Shown here: piece after piece, positions 34,759 through 47,098 of the stretch
Layout: each line of letters opens with the position of its first letter
Numbering within the stretch: position 1 is the first letter of the stretch
NCBI GenBank assembly: GCA_002749535.1
Contig: MZZL01000014.1
Location: 1-64,000, forward strand
DNA from: Apophysomyces variabilis
Lineage: Eukaryota > Mucoromycota > Mucoromycetes > Mucorales > Mucoraceae
DNA length: 64,000 nucleotides
Direction: 5' to 3'
Notes under the pieces: model-generated
Databases searched by the model: none
Seen by the model: the letters and a program-made list of their open reading frames with translations, nothing else
What the model was told of the DNA's origin: nothing
Program-made: the position numbers and the translations under genes

Positions 34759-36949
34759 ATGAAGTTGTGGACTATCTCTGGTGTGATCGGGATCACATTG
34801 TCCGCTCTAGTTGCTAGTGCTGATGTGCAATACTCTGTCGTTGCCTTTCCTCAGTCAGGCCAGACCGTCAGTGTTTCCGCTGGGGGTCAGACCTATCCTT
34901 TGAAGCAAAGCCAACAACATCCCAACTTGTTCACAGGCTCCGCTCCTGCCGCAGACACGTACCGTTACGTCGTGAACAATCAACCCGAGGCAACTCAACG
35001 TACTTTGGCTAAAGGTGCAACCTCTACCGGCAACGAGTTCTTCAATCGGTCGCGAACTGTCTATGATGTGCCTCCTCTTCCCCAGGCGTATAATCCCATC
35101 TATCCTCGTAAGTAACTCATTCTTTGGCCAATTCTCCTTTCAAAGACATGCCCGCGCCACGAACTGCATTTTCAAACTCAATGCGTATCATTTTCTCTAT
35201 TTCTAGCTCTCTTCACGGGTATGAACCGCTCAAATGAAGTGGCTACCATTATCATGCAGGTGAATGCTACTGCGTTGGATGCCTTCAACAAGAACCCTAG
35301 CGAAAAACTTCCTGACGCTCGAGTAACAAATCTCGCCTATATCAGCAACCAGGAGTTTTACAGCTTCACCGATGCTGCTCTGGCAACAAGTGGTCAATCG
35401 ACCAAGGAGTTTTCCAAGCAATCGTGGGGAATTGAACTTGGCAAGTTCAGTCCCACCAAAAAGAAGGATCTTCTTTTTGGACGATCCTCACTGAAATTGC
35501 GTGCTGAAGAAACTGACGCTACTTTTGCGTAAGTTCTTTTTCGACTAAGAACAAAAGGAATGGATCGTTTTAACTCCGAGATTATTTAGTCGCGAGAAAC
35601 TCATGCTTGATTTCCTTGGAGCTGCTGGTGCGGCTACCCTTTCAGGTCACTGGGTTCGTGTGATTATTAATAATGAACCCTACGGTCTTTTCCTTTTGAT
35701 GGACGATATTTCTACTCATTTCATTGATGATGTTCTTCACGGTGGCGATTGGTCTTATGCTTACACTGGTAAGTTACCCTCTAGTTTTACTCCAAACTAC
35801 TCCATACATATACAAAGAAAAGTCCTATCATCCTAAAACTTTTCCTTTTCCTTCTCTCCTCCCTTTCTTTTTCTCCTCGTATACTATTTTCCTGTTACAT
35901 TGGGTGATTAACCTGTTTCTCTTTCTGCTATGATAGGTGTGACCTACAAGGGTAACGCCTTGAGTCCTCAAGAAGAAGGTAATCTGGCCTATCTTGGTGA
36001 TGATCCTAGCAAATACAACGCCGACTTGTACAAGCTTGCCGATAAGGGCGAGGATAAGACGGTGAACAAGACTGACGCCAATGGTCCCTTGATTGAGTTC
36101 ACACGCGCCTTGAGCCAAATTAATCCCCAGACTGCAACTGATGCACAGCACGCTGGTGATCTTGCCAAATTGATCGACCCCCAGCATTTGATGATCCATA
36201 TGGCACTCAACTTTTTGTCTGGTTCATGGGATGGTCTCTGGATCCAGGCAAGCAATTACTATCTTAACCAAGACTTGAAAACCAAGCAATGGACCTTGAT
36301 CACCTACGATTTCGACGAGACCTTGGGTAACGGTGACGAGTCGAAGCCCTTGATGGAAGTTCCCTATACCAACTACAGCAGACCCGATTCAAAGCGACCT
36401 TTGATTGATGCCATCATTAAGTCACCCTACTACAACCAGCAATTCCAGGATGTTCTGAAGACAATCATCAAGCGTTTCTTCAAGCCTAGCGTGGTCAATC
36501 CCCGCTTGCAGGCCTGGACGGAGATGCTGAAGGAGGACATCACTTGGACTCGTGCCATTCCCGGCCGTTCTCCCGGCACCAAGACCACCTGGACTGTTCA
36601 AGACTTCATTACCAACATGAACACCACCAATCAAGGTACCACTGGTATTGCCGAATGGATTCAGAAACGCTCTGCCGCCACTTGTCAACAACTCAAGTTC
36701 GATGATAAAGACGATCTCCCAGCTTTGGGCCCCTACACTGGCGGCAACCGTCTGGATGCAAGCGGTAAGGTTGTACCTGCAAATGGTCAAACCAACGTTG
36801 CCCCCAGCGCTGGTGGCAGTTCTCCTTCGGGCGGAAGCAACCCTTCCACGGCAGCAGCTAACCAACCCAAAAATGGTGCTACTTCCCTGTTTGGTTCCTC
36901 TATGACCTCGGCTGTGATTGCCATTCTTGCCATGGCTGTTCTTTTCTAA
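34759..36949 (+). CDS. CotH-family surface protein 1 (GPI-anchored)
   Basis: Four exons (34759-35107, 35207-35528, 35590-35768, 35937-36949) give 620 residues. An N-terminal signal peptide (about 1-21) precedes DVQYSVVAFPQSG. The CotH domain follows, with NRSNEVATIIMQ, FGRSSLKLRAEE, NEPYGLFLLMDD, a HxxF-type helix, and WTLITYDFDETLGNG, whose acidic pair matches the metal-binding Asp motif of CotH kinases. A Ser/Gly/Pro-rich stalk and a hydrophobic C-terminus (TSAVIAILAMAVLF) indicate a GPI anchor. CotH proteins are spore-coat homologues present across Mucorales; some members are cell-surface invasins that bind host receptors, whether this one does cannot be told from sequence. It is followed 0.9 kb downstream by a paralogue with the same intron positions and phases. 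Confidence 0.92.
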
Positions 36950-37817
36950 GCAAAACCGAACCTAAAAGAAAAAAAAACAAATGAAAAGAGTAACTACACC
37001 AATGTCTTAACGGATTTGTGTAAACAAACATATTAAAATAAAATCTCTATCTGATAATGATCAACGCACATACATGCATGCATGCACATTGTATACTGTA
37101 AGAGTTACATCTTTGAGATATTGATCTTTTGACCCCCTGCTTTATTCTTTTTTCGTTGGATTTACCGTTGCCTCCTTTTTATCTCTTTTTTTTCCTTCCA
37201 AGGACAAGTGTGGAACCCCGCATTACTGTGATTTTTTTTCCTTTGGAGATGGAGACGGTGTGGTCATGAGTTTGTTCATCAGTAACTTTAGAGAGGACAA
37301 TGAATATATCCAGATTTGGGCAATTTAATGACTTTTACTTTCCGGTCCTTCCGATCAGCCGATGGAATGAGTTTATTTTGCCCTTTTTGCGCTCTCTCTC
37401 TTTCTTGATGCAATTCATGTCGGTTCCTCTATTTTTACCCAATCTTGGTAGGTGACACTGCCAAGTCGGTTCAATGATATATTTGTTTCTGCCATTGAAC
37501 CTTACTTTCTGCGCCAGGGTTATTCCGATGTCATTCCCGTATAGACGCACACACACACTCTCTCTCTGTGCGTCTGTGTTCGGAGAGAGAGATTAGCCTG
37601 AGGCTGACGGTGACGCTAGTCTATAACCGGGCCACGCTGTTGCCATCAAACTGTTCACTATATAAACCCATTCGTTTTTCTTTTCTTTTAACTCCACTCT
37701 ACTTCACCTCTTTTCCTTTCAGACTATTCTTGTCTTTTCCAAAACTCTGATAGGTTCTCCTTTTCTTTCCTTTTTGTTTTTCTTCCCTTTTCTTTCTTAA
37801 CAAACCAAAAGAACACC
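36950..37817. other. Spacer between the CotH genes
   Basis: 868 bases. It holds the 3' flank of CotH 1 with a CATG-rich run near 37071-37085, and the promoter of CotH 2. An inverted repeat AGACGCAC/GTGCGTCT (37543-37550 and 37568-37575) surrounds a CA/CT microsatellite. A TATAAA-like word lies near 37661, and a C/T-rich leader precedes the start at 37818. Confidence 0.5.
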
Positions 37818-39901
37818 ATGAAGTGGTGGACCATCCATTCCGTAGTAACGGGCTTAGCTACTGTTGTCTGGGCGGCAGATGTACGCTATGCTGTAGTGGC
37901 TTTTCCGAAGCAAGGTCAATCTGTAGGCGTGCAAGTGGATAATGTGCTGCATCCATTGTCCAACGCCGATCATCCGAACCTTTTCGTTGGCACGGCGCCT
38001 GCAGCGGATACATACCGTTATGTGATCACATCCAACGCCCAGGAAGCCATTGCAGAGACCAACATGCGTAAATTGGCTCAGGGCGCCACCACGACGGGCA
38101 ATGAATTTTTTAATCGATCCCAGACCGTTTATCCAGTGCCAGACCTTCCACAGGCCTATAACCCGATTTATCCTCGTAAGAAAGCCAAAAAAAAATTTCA
38201 TACAAACCGCAGAAAAGGAGAGGGTTAAACGGAAGCTCATTTCTTTTCCTTTTTTGTTAGCCCTCTACAGCAACATGAATCTGTCAAATGAAGTGGCGAC
38301 CTTGATTGTACAAACAAACATGACGGATTTAGACAACATATTGGCTGATCCATTAAAAGATCACAAATATTCGCCTGTTTCCCAATTGCTCTATGTCAAT
38401 TCCAAAGAAGTCTATTCATTTACAGATGCCGGGTTAAAGAACAGTGGTCAATCTACTAAAGAGTTTGCTAAGCAATCTTACAAGATCAAGTTGAACAAGT
38501 TTGCGAAGAACAAGGATCAAAACCAGCTTCTCTTTGGTCGTTCAGCCTTTAAACTACGCGCAGAGGAATCTGATCCGACATTTGTGTAAGTGCGGTCTCT
38601 CCTCTTCTATCTGCTTAAGAAACACAGAGCTGATTCTATTTTTTTTTTTTTGGCTATTTCCTATTCTCCATTCAGCCGAGAAAAATTATTGATGGATTGC
38701 CTGGGTGCTTCTGGAGCAGCCACTCTCTCAGCGAGCTGGGTCCGCTTGTATATCAATGATGAACCATTCGGTCTGTACCTTATGATTGACACTTCTTCTA
38801 CCCATTTTATCAATGATGTCTTGCACGGAGGCGAAAACTACCCTCATACGGGTGAGTTAATGTTTAACAAAGGAAGGAAGAAGAAAGAGAAAGACTAACC
38901 ATGCATCCACCCTTTCTCTAGGTCCTACTTACAAGGGAAATGCGCTCAGTGATACGGAAGAAGCTGATTTGGCCTACTTAGGGGATGATCAAAGCAAATA
39001 CAGCAAGGATGTGTACAAGCTCGAAGACAAAGGCACGGATAAGTCTTTAAGCAAGAACGACAGTTTAGGTCCTCTGATAGATTTCACACGACGCTTGCAA
39101 TCCGTTGATCCGCGTCAAGCCACCGATGCCCAACATCAGGGCAATCTGGCGTCATTGATTGATCCCCGTCATACACTGCTACATATGGCGATGAACTTTT
39201 TCTCTGGCTCGTGGGATGGCTTCTGGTACCAAGCTAGTAACTACTATCTAACGCAGGATCTTCAATCCAACCAATGGACCGTCATCACATACGACTTTGA
39301 CGAGACCTTTGGTATCGATGCCGAGAGCCTTCCGTTGATCAATGTTACCTACCAAAACTTTGGAAAACCTAATGCGAAACGCCCCTTACCTGATGCTCTG
39401 CTCCAATCACCCTACTGGCGATCCGAATTCGAAGGTATCCTCAAGACGCTAGTCAAACGGTTTTTCAAACCGAGCGTTATCGAGCCACGACTCCAGGCTT
39501 GGACACAGATGTTGCGAGAAGACGTGGCCTGGGATCGTTCGCTGACGCCTCGCTCGCCAGGTAAAAAGACGACCTGGACGGTGGCCGATTTTGAGAAGAA
39601 CATGCAGACCGCTGTCAGCAATGATTTACTGGGTCTTGGTGAATGGATCAAAGCACGCTCTGCAGCCACATGTCAGCAGCTTCAATTCAGTGATCAAGAC
39701 GATCTGCCGCCTCTTGGTCCCTATCAAGGAGGCAATCATTGGGATCAAGGTGCCGTTAAACCGGGCGCGGCACCTGCCAGCAACAACAACAACAATCCGA
39801 ACACCGGCAAACCGGAAAATGCGGCTACTCCTCTCTTCAGTTCCTCTTGTTGGTCCTTACTAGGAATGGCCACACTTTTCATTGCATTCCAGTCCATGTA
39901 A
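37818..39901 (+). CDS. CotH-family surface protein 2 (GPI-anchored)
   Basis: Four exons (37818-38175, 38261-38585, 38676-38851, 38922-39901) give 612 residues. Signal peptide about 1-20, then DVRYAVVAFPKQGQSVG. The CotH domain carries NLSNEVATLIVQ, FGRSAFKLRAEE, NDEPFGLYLMID and WTVITYDFDETFGIDAES. A short Asn-rich stalk and a hydrophobic tail suggest a GPI anchor. All three introns fall at the same codons and phases as in the upstream CotH gene, and the catalytic-like Asp pair is kept, so this is a tandem duplicate. Many third positions differ, so the duplication is not recent. Within the N-terminal domain the two copies differ most, which is where differences in binding would be expected. 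Confidence 0.92.
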
Positions 39902-40995
39902 ATAAGAACAAACAAAAGATAGAAAAGAAGCTCTGATCTAGACTAGAGCAGAAGGACGGTGTGATACGGGAAGCACCGTTGCACAAATCTGTTTTCCCTT
40001 CTTTCATCTAAATAAAACCCACAAGTAATACCAACAAGTGATACTCGGACAATTACCAGATTGTAGGTTGACCAGTATAATCATGTCACACATGTCACAA
40101 ACCAAGCTTATTTGTCTCTCTCATTTTCTGTCTTAATTTTGGCTTCTTTTTTATTGTTGCTATAAAAAAAACATTGCCGTTTTCAGGAAAGAAATGAAGA
40201 AGACCGTGATCTGTTTTGACGTACCTGTGCTCCGATGAGGAGAGTCCCCTTTACTCACCAAATACTGAGATAGACACACACGTAGATCGAAATTTACCCT
40301 AAGGATGATCAAGTTGTAAGTACGCCCTATTTATCTTTAATGATTCAGCTATTGTTGTCCACTGCTTCAAGGTACCACGCCCGAACGCAAGGGAAGAAAA
40401 AGGAAGACGAATCGAGCTTGTCCGAGTTCACGGGCTTAAAACGAGAGCGCGGGACAAGATAAAAATTTACCTTTGATGCCGATAGTGACGACATAGCCCT
40501 TCAGATTGACGTTTTTAAAAGCAACCTGATGCCGCGATTGGACCTGCGTGGCATCTGCCAAAACAGCATGGTTGCTTTTGGGCTTGAATTTGTCTATCGG
40601 TCTGTTCGATCCATCATTTATCTATAGCTTGTGTGCAACAGGCTGAAATCTAGCTTGCTGAGCGGCTTCCGTCCCTTTTCTTACCTTTGATTTCTGCTGG
40701 CTTTCTTTTATCTCCTTGCTTCCCGACCTAGATGTGAGAGATTTTGCGTAACTTTTGAGAACCACAACGCTTTTCTCTATCTTTATTTTTAATGTCAAAT
40801 CTATAACAATCATTGGGTGTGTCTATTCTTGTCTATTAAAACAAATTATAAGAGAAAAAAAAAACAAAACAGAATTGTGTATTGTAACTTCGATATTTAC
40901 GCGAGTGATGCTGTACTATGTACAAGAAGGACGAGCAAATGGCTTTGGTGGTATAATAACGGTTGAAAACAAAAAAAAAGGATCTGAAAGTAGAT
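39902..40995. other. Intergenic, nothing recognised
   Basis: Convergent 3' flanks of CotH 2 and the zinc-cluster regulator. AATAAA-like words occur near 40011. Short frames on both strands look random. Confidence 0.4.
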
Positions 40996-43725
40996 TTACT
41001 GTGGTGGTTGACCTGATTGGGTCGTAGGCGGGTTGGTACTAGCGACAATGACTTGTCCTTGATGGGTTAATATAACAGGTCGGACAGACGGATTGGATCT
41101 TGTGTCCATTAATGGGAAATGTTGACTGATAACGTCGTTACGGTGTTGATGAGCTGAGGCATAAACTCCCAAACCGATATTCATGTAACTAGGCTGATAC
41201 TGATAAAAAGACTGTACTGGTTGAGGAGCTGGCGGTTGTGGTTGTGGTGCGGTACTGGCTACGACGGCTTCTCCTTGGTTTGACCGATCCTGTCGTTGCT
41301 GATTCGGCCATAAGGAGTAGAGCAGTGCGTCGGAGTGTGTGACTCCATTCTCTGACCAAGGAGAATCATGTTTCGTATTCGCCTGCCCATTTTTCCTTCT
41401 CTCTTCTTCTGTATGATTTCCATTAGGCATAGAATCTATTAGAGCAGTCAAAGACGACGTGTCGTCGACTTTTTGTTGATGGTGTATTAAGAGATCTGCC
41501 GCCGATCTGGCGGATGATTTATCCTCTGGTATCATCAAAGATCTCGTCCTGAATAAATAACCGTCTGCAGTAGACGTCTGCATTTCATGCTCCGTCTTCT
41601 CCACGTTGGGCCACCCATTGTCTACCGACAAAAAGTCCAAAGGATTTCGGGATATGCGATCAAGAGAACTTTTCCAGCCGCTCGGCGAGCTGAAGCAGGA
41701 GAGGACCTCTGCCGCATCTTGCTCCGTTCCGTTCAAGTAAAGACTCGCTAATTCAGCCTGCTGCTTAGGCGAAGATTTCATCTCCGGTCCAAAGTACTCG
41801 ACCTTTGACCAAGGCGGTTTGCTGTTGGGTTCGTTACCAAACGCAGCCAAGTCTCCATCTGCCGCATTGGCGACCGAAAAAGCTTGCTCCAGAGATAGGG
41901 CAAATCGCTCCACTCCAGGAATGGATTGCCGCTCTACCAACTGCCGTAACCCTTGTAATGTCCTCTGGAACATGAACCGCGCATGATTTGCAAACCTTGT
42001 ATCCTTGTCATTGCAGTTACTGACATGAACAGGCACAACGACCATGGCAGCATGGGCAACAAGCGCATAAGAAAGAATAAACTTAGTTTGATGCGCCATA
42101 GAACACACAAGCTGAGTTAAGTTCGTTGCTGCCGAAGCACATCGTTGATAGACAACTTTTGATGAAGGGACTGCGTAGGGCTGTAGAGCACAAAATGTAA
42201 TCAAATTGTAAAGGAGATGCAAATGTGCTACGATAGCATTTGGCGGCGGTTCACGAGGCAAAGTGTTGTTCTGTGATGGAGAGGGCGTCCATTGAAGTTG
42301 TAACTGGAGAGACCGTAGCCATTTCACAAAGTCGTTGTCTAAATTAAGTACCTTCTGTTCGTCCTCATGATGGCGCATCATTGGCTGGAACGATGTTTGT
42401 TGCAACCCACGCTCGCAAAGCTGCATAAGCTCGATACATGCCACAAATCCCTCTAAAACCTCATGTTCGGTCACATCATCACCCGATTGCAGCTGCGGTT
42501 TTTCCAACGCAATATCTCTGCTTCGAATGCACCATGGCTGGCCTGTAATAAGGTTCTGCATCTTGTCAAGATAATAGCAGCTCCAAGAGATCCGTTTTAA
42601 CAATTCCATATCGTATCCTGCCGAATTGTCGGCGGATTGATATAGATAGCCTCTAAAAAGACCCAACTCAGCCGCCATTCGAAAGGCCATGCTGCTATAC
42701 AACGAAGATCGACATCGATGATCGATTGTTTGTTTGGATTCGTACAAAGACAGCAAGCAAAGCGCAATGATAGTACTTAGGCGTGGCCTATCCAGAGAGC
42801 TGTCTAAGCAAGACTTGGCTTGTCCGAAATACCATTCTTCGTCATCCTCCGAGAATTGGGCTCCATGGGCGTACATGCTATAAAGCAAAAGTGGGGTGAT
42901 CAATGGACCTTGGGTATCAAGTTGATCATAAAATAGCCGCTTGGGTACCAATGGAAAGAGAACATAATGATGACGAAAGAAAAGTGAAAGTAGCTGACGA
43001 TTAATTTTCATTGATGCCAAAGACGGGTCGGTTTCTGTCTCTGGATCCCAACGACGAGGTATCCGTAACAGATCCATTTGCATGTGTTTACGATCTCCTT
43101 CCCTTGTATTACCCGGCCATATGCCTTCCAAGGTGTTCAGAATATGGATCGTTCGTTGCCGCCGCTCTTTCTCCTCATGCTGATTTTTCCTTTCTTCTTC
43201 TTCACTAGTCTCCACGTTCGGGGTAGAAGAAGAGGTAGATGTACTGTAAAAAGATTCATTGGCCTCCGTGAAAGCGCTTGTCTCTTCTACCATGTCTTCC
43301 AACGAACCGTCCTTTGAAAATGAACAGGGCCTCCGTCGAGCTATTCCCGATTTATCTCAATCAGACTTGCATGATACACACTTTGCCTTAGTCTTTTTTC
43401 GTTTACCTTTACACTACACAAGGGTAATGATGAGATTTCTCTGATTCACAGAAAAGGGGGAGGGTGTAAATCATTTACCTGCATGCACGGGTGCAAACCA
43501 TCGCACTACATAATGTCAAAAGGGCCACGTTTTAGCTTTTTCCCCGGAAAAAATTAAAAATAGTTTCTCAGAATTAAAAAGTATGCTTGCCTTGATCTTC
43601 TTTACACGACAAGTATAACATGCTTTGCCGACTTTAAATCGTTTCTGACGAGGAGCCTCTAATGTACGATGTACATAATCTTTCGCATTTTGTTTGGTCA
43701 TGGCTTGCTTAGTTTCTGATGACAT
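40996..43725 (-). CDS. Zn2Cys6 fungal-specific transcription factor
   Basis: Proposed exons on the minus strand: 43725-43591, 43505-43479, 43413-43407 and 43355-40996, giving 842 residues in frame. Exon 1 ends ACYTCRVKKIK at a GC donor (GCAAGC). Exon 2 reads CDGLHPCMQ. A 7-nt micro-exon adds Cys-Lys, and exon 4 continues to RRRPCSFSKDG. This gives C36-x2-C39-x6-C46-x5-C52-x2-C55-x11-C67, a binuclear zinc cluster with a somewhat long last loop. The Fungal_trans middle homology domain follows (LFFRHHYVLFPLVPKRLF, LLLYSMYAHGAQF, AFRMAAELGLFRG, RISWSCYYLDKM). The C-terminus is Gln/Pro-rich, as in activation domains. Without the micro-exon a TGA falls in frame, so the splice model matters. Target genes cannot be inferred. 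Confidence 0.85.
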
Positions 43726-44011
43726 GATAAGAGGAGGCGAGCGAGCACAAGCACAAGCCCAAAAAAATAGAGCAGGAAAGGGAAAGGGTACAGTTCTTTT
43801 TTTATAATTCTTTTTATAGGTTCCGCGGTTGCCAAAGACCGATCATGAAATAGGCGGTCCGTTACCAACGATCAATTTGAAACTGGTAACTTGTTTGTTC
43901 CTTTTGTTTCTTTTTTTTTTTTTTTTACTCTTTTCTTTTTTCCAGAGTTTTGGATTCGCTGTGATTATTGACTAAGAAGGAATAAAGGGCGGCTCTTGTT
44001 GCTGTTCTATC

Positions 44012-46215
44012 CTACTTTCCAAGATACGCAGTCTTCTCTTCTATTTCTGAATTATTTTCTTCGTCAATAGGTGACACTTCGTCGGACTGGAGAATAAACT
44101 CCTGTCGGTCAAACATAGATTTGTCATCCTCCTCTTCGTTGGCGCTTGATTGCAATGTAGGTGATTGTGACGTTGTGGCCGTAGCGATCGTGGTGGCAGC
44201 CCGACGAACCGTTGCCCTGTTACCTGCTAGTTCGTCTGGTTTACTGATGCGAAGTTCATGATGATGTGTTTTGGATCGCCCAGGCGCTGTAGCGGCACGT
44301 CGGACAACCTTCCAATGCGTACGTGAAGTAGATGGCCAGGGCGAAAGCACAGAAGGTTTGCTGATACTATTCATGGGATGCAATGATGCTTCAGGAGGGA
44401 TAGAACGCTTGACAGGATGAACATCGATCACCAATGTATGTTCCAGTTCTGATATTGGCTGCTTTGATTTTGGGGGATGGTGATGCTGATGGTAATTGAA
44501 CATATAAAGAGCAACAACAATTAAAACTAGCACAACCATCCCTCCTGTTACCGCCCCAGCAATAATAGCCATGGATGGGGTGTTTGGCAATCCTGTTATT
44601 GTTCGATTGGATTGCCCATTGTTACCAGGTTGAATAATGCTCGCAGAGGGAATGTAAGATGAAGTCCAGCTCCATGTCGTTGTATCCAATACTTCGATAT
44701 CTGATAAGATGGTCAGGGATGTGGAGACCCCTGTGTAATCCAACGAGATGAGAAAACGTCAAATACAGAATAGGTGCGTTTATTACCTGTGAAACCAAAC
44801 GCTACAATCATGTTGGTACCCACCATTGTGGCTGCAGGGAAACGGTTTAAGTAAATTGTTTGAAGAGAATGACTGAGATCTTGATGTCTTTTGCTCCATT
44901 CTACTTCCTCTTTTCTTTACGACAATAAAAGAAACATGGATTGCTATTTACCTGTATGCTACAAAAGAGTCATGAATTTATGGTTTATGTTCGTGTACTT
45001 TATCCGAGATGTAATCAACAATAAAGATAATAGGCTTACATCAGCTCGGCCTTGTAATGCTGCATTAGTGTTCTTAACGGTCCATGTCCAAGTACGTGTA
45101 TCCAATACTGCGACATCGTTAAAAACATGATAACCGTCGTATCCTCCGTATCTGAATGCAGAGAGGGCAGGAAAAATATGTACAGGATGAGGGAAGAAGT
45201 AAAAGAATAGGAGAAGATCTTACATGAGAATAGATACTCCATCCGGCATGAGTACCTGACTATGGCTACTTCGATTAGCTGGTTTATTGTTCTTATCCAG
45301 TTTTGCATCGATATGCGTCCAGGTAAGGGTCATTGTGTTGAACGTCAACACGTCGGCCATGGAGACGGCATCACCTGTCACACCGTCAAAACCACCAAGT
45401 ACCACCACGATATGGTTCTGTATCATGGTCTGTGCGTGCGAGTATCGCATGGAAGGTAATGTTGCAATGGAGAAAAGCACAGTGGAATTGGACGGTGTAC
45501 GCGAATCCAGACGATACATATTTGCCGAAGGTTGTTGTTTACTAGCTGTCCCATTCGAGCGCTTACCACCCCACAGCTTTGTTCAAGGGTACAAAAAATA
45601 TTGGAAGATGAGATAAACCCTTACTTTAGTCTAAAAAGATAAGGCAATGCTTACATAAGCGACACCATTGCTGGTAACCGCACAGGCTGCATTTTGCCTA
45701 TCAACCGAGTCTTTGCTGGGTAAGCTGAAAGTATTCCACCGGCCAATGTCACAGTCATAACTGTACGCGGTCCAATCCTCGTCGACCGAGCCATTGTCGA
45801 TGTTAGGTGTCACCCCGCCCACAACAAACATATTCCCTTGATTGGGCCCGCCTGCAGCAAAAGCCACATGCGAATATATCTTTGGTCCTCCCATGGTTTC
45901 TTGGGGTCCTGATGAGGCACTCCATGGTGGGTCAGTCAAAGAAAAGCGTCCAGTAATCGGTAGAATGGCAATGTCCGAAATCAGGTTCGGGGTCCCGTCA
46001 AGAGACGAGATCGCCGTATTACCGCCATAGAAATATATGCTTTTTCGCAAATAAGCCAGCATAGGTTTTCCGATTTCAGTTTCTACATCTTGCTGGTGTA
46101 CTAACTGTACAAACCTGTCATTGATCCATACCGCTGAATGGCCGAATCGTCCTACTACATCGTATGCTGTACATCCGCAGATCCACAGCCAAAGAACGAT
46201 GGTGCCACTATTCAT
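44012..46215 (-). CDS. Kelch-repeat single-pass membrane protein
   Basis: ATG 46215 opens a signal peptide (MNSGTIVLWLWICGCTAYDV). The ectodomain carries kelch blades: RKSIYFYGGNT, GNMFVVGGVTPN, NHIVVVLGGFDG, ILIYGGYDGYHVFNDVAVLD with TWTWT, and MIVAFGFTGVS with TWSWT. A transmembrane helix follows (MAIIAGAVTGGMVVLVLIVVALYMF), and then a cytosolic tail of about 150 residues rich in Ser/Thr and basic residues, ending AYLGK at 44012. Exon 1 is 46215-45655; exon 2 begins at 45576, and later introns lie near 45150-45220, 44790-45045 and 44720-44790. Kelch propellers mediate protein or sugar binding. The topology suggests a cell-surface or endomembrane receptor-like protein. Fungal paralogues of this plan are known mostly as hypothetical proteins. 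Confidence 0.82.
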
Positions 46216-46498
46216 TGTTTTTTGGCGTATGGCTTGGTTTTGTATATAATACAGTAAGAGAGAAGATGGAAGAGAGAAAATGTGAAGGAGCACGCGGGCC
46301 TGCTATTATGGAGTGCTGTGTATGCATAAATGATAGGAATAGTAATAAAAGGGAGTATGAAAGGACCGGCCTTGGGCCCGTGTTGTCTCATGGTTGCAAT
46401 CAAAACGGATAATACGAATGGAGCATGAAATGCTTGTGGGAGTCAGTTGGTAAACTTCGCCCGTAAGCAAGAGAAGGGGATGTCATCATCTTACACTA

Positions 46499-47096
46499 GA
46501 CGTGTATCCCGAGAGCTAAAGCGAAGGTAAATCGAGACAGACAGAAAGCAGCAAACCGAAGCTCGTCATCAGTTCGGATATACATTTCGTAGAATTCCTG
46601 CAAAAGAAGCAACCAAGAACAGATACCTATGAATAGTAAAAGCTGAATCATAAACGAGCAGCATAAATCGACACTTAATATAGAAAATAGCATCACTGTC
46701 CATTTGATCCATTATGTCTTCTTGCCTCAACATCTCTATTCTTAGCTTATTTGTCACGTCCAAACACCGAGTTTTCCAAGGACAAACTTTTGATAAACTT
46801 ATTTACGTACTTTGGTATCAAAAAATAGATTACACTCATCTGACAATGCTGTTTAAGTGCTGATCTCGCTCTATGTAATCCTCAAGGCAGAAACAGTAAC
46901 TGTTCAAGTCATAAAAAGAAAATAGAAAAAAAGTAACATTATGATATTGCTGTCTACTTGAAAGATGACATGTAATTCTGCCTAAAATTCTTTTTTTGGA
47001 CATTTTCTGAATTTTTTTGTTTTGTACATATGCTTCCACAAGTCCTTTTTCTTGCTCTCCTGACGTAGGCGAAGGTGGCAAGTCCGTTAATAGCAT
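46499..47096 (-). CDS. Possible small gene overlapping the CDC26 stop (doubtful)
   Basis: A minus-strand ATG at 47096 starts MLLTDLPPSPTSGEQEKGLV, whose N-terminus overlaps the last bases of the upstream CDC26-like gene. Further coding-like pieces are LSDECNLFFDTK (about 46847-46810), LRIEMLRQEDIMDQMDSDAI (46746-46680) and EFYEMYIRTDDELRFAAFCL (46600-46540), ending at 46499. Donor- and acceptor-like sites lie between them, but I could not close all junctions in phase. It may be a real small gene of 100-150 residues or part of a long 3' UTR. Confidence 0.3.
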
Positions 47097-47098
47097 GC

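Noticed and set aside
36422..36865. A 147-residue antisense frame under CotH 1
   Set aside because: It lies fully within a confirmed exon and has no recognisable features.
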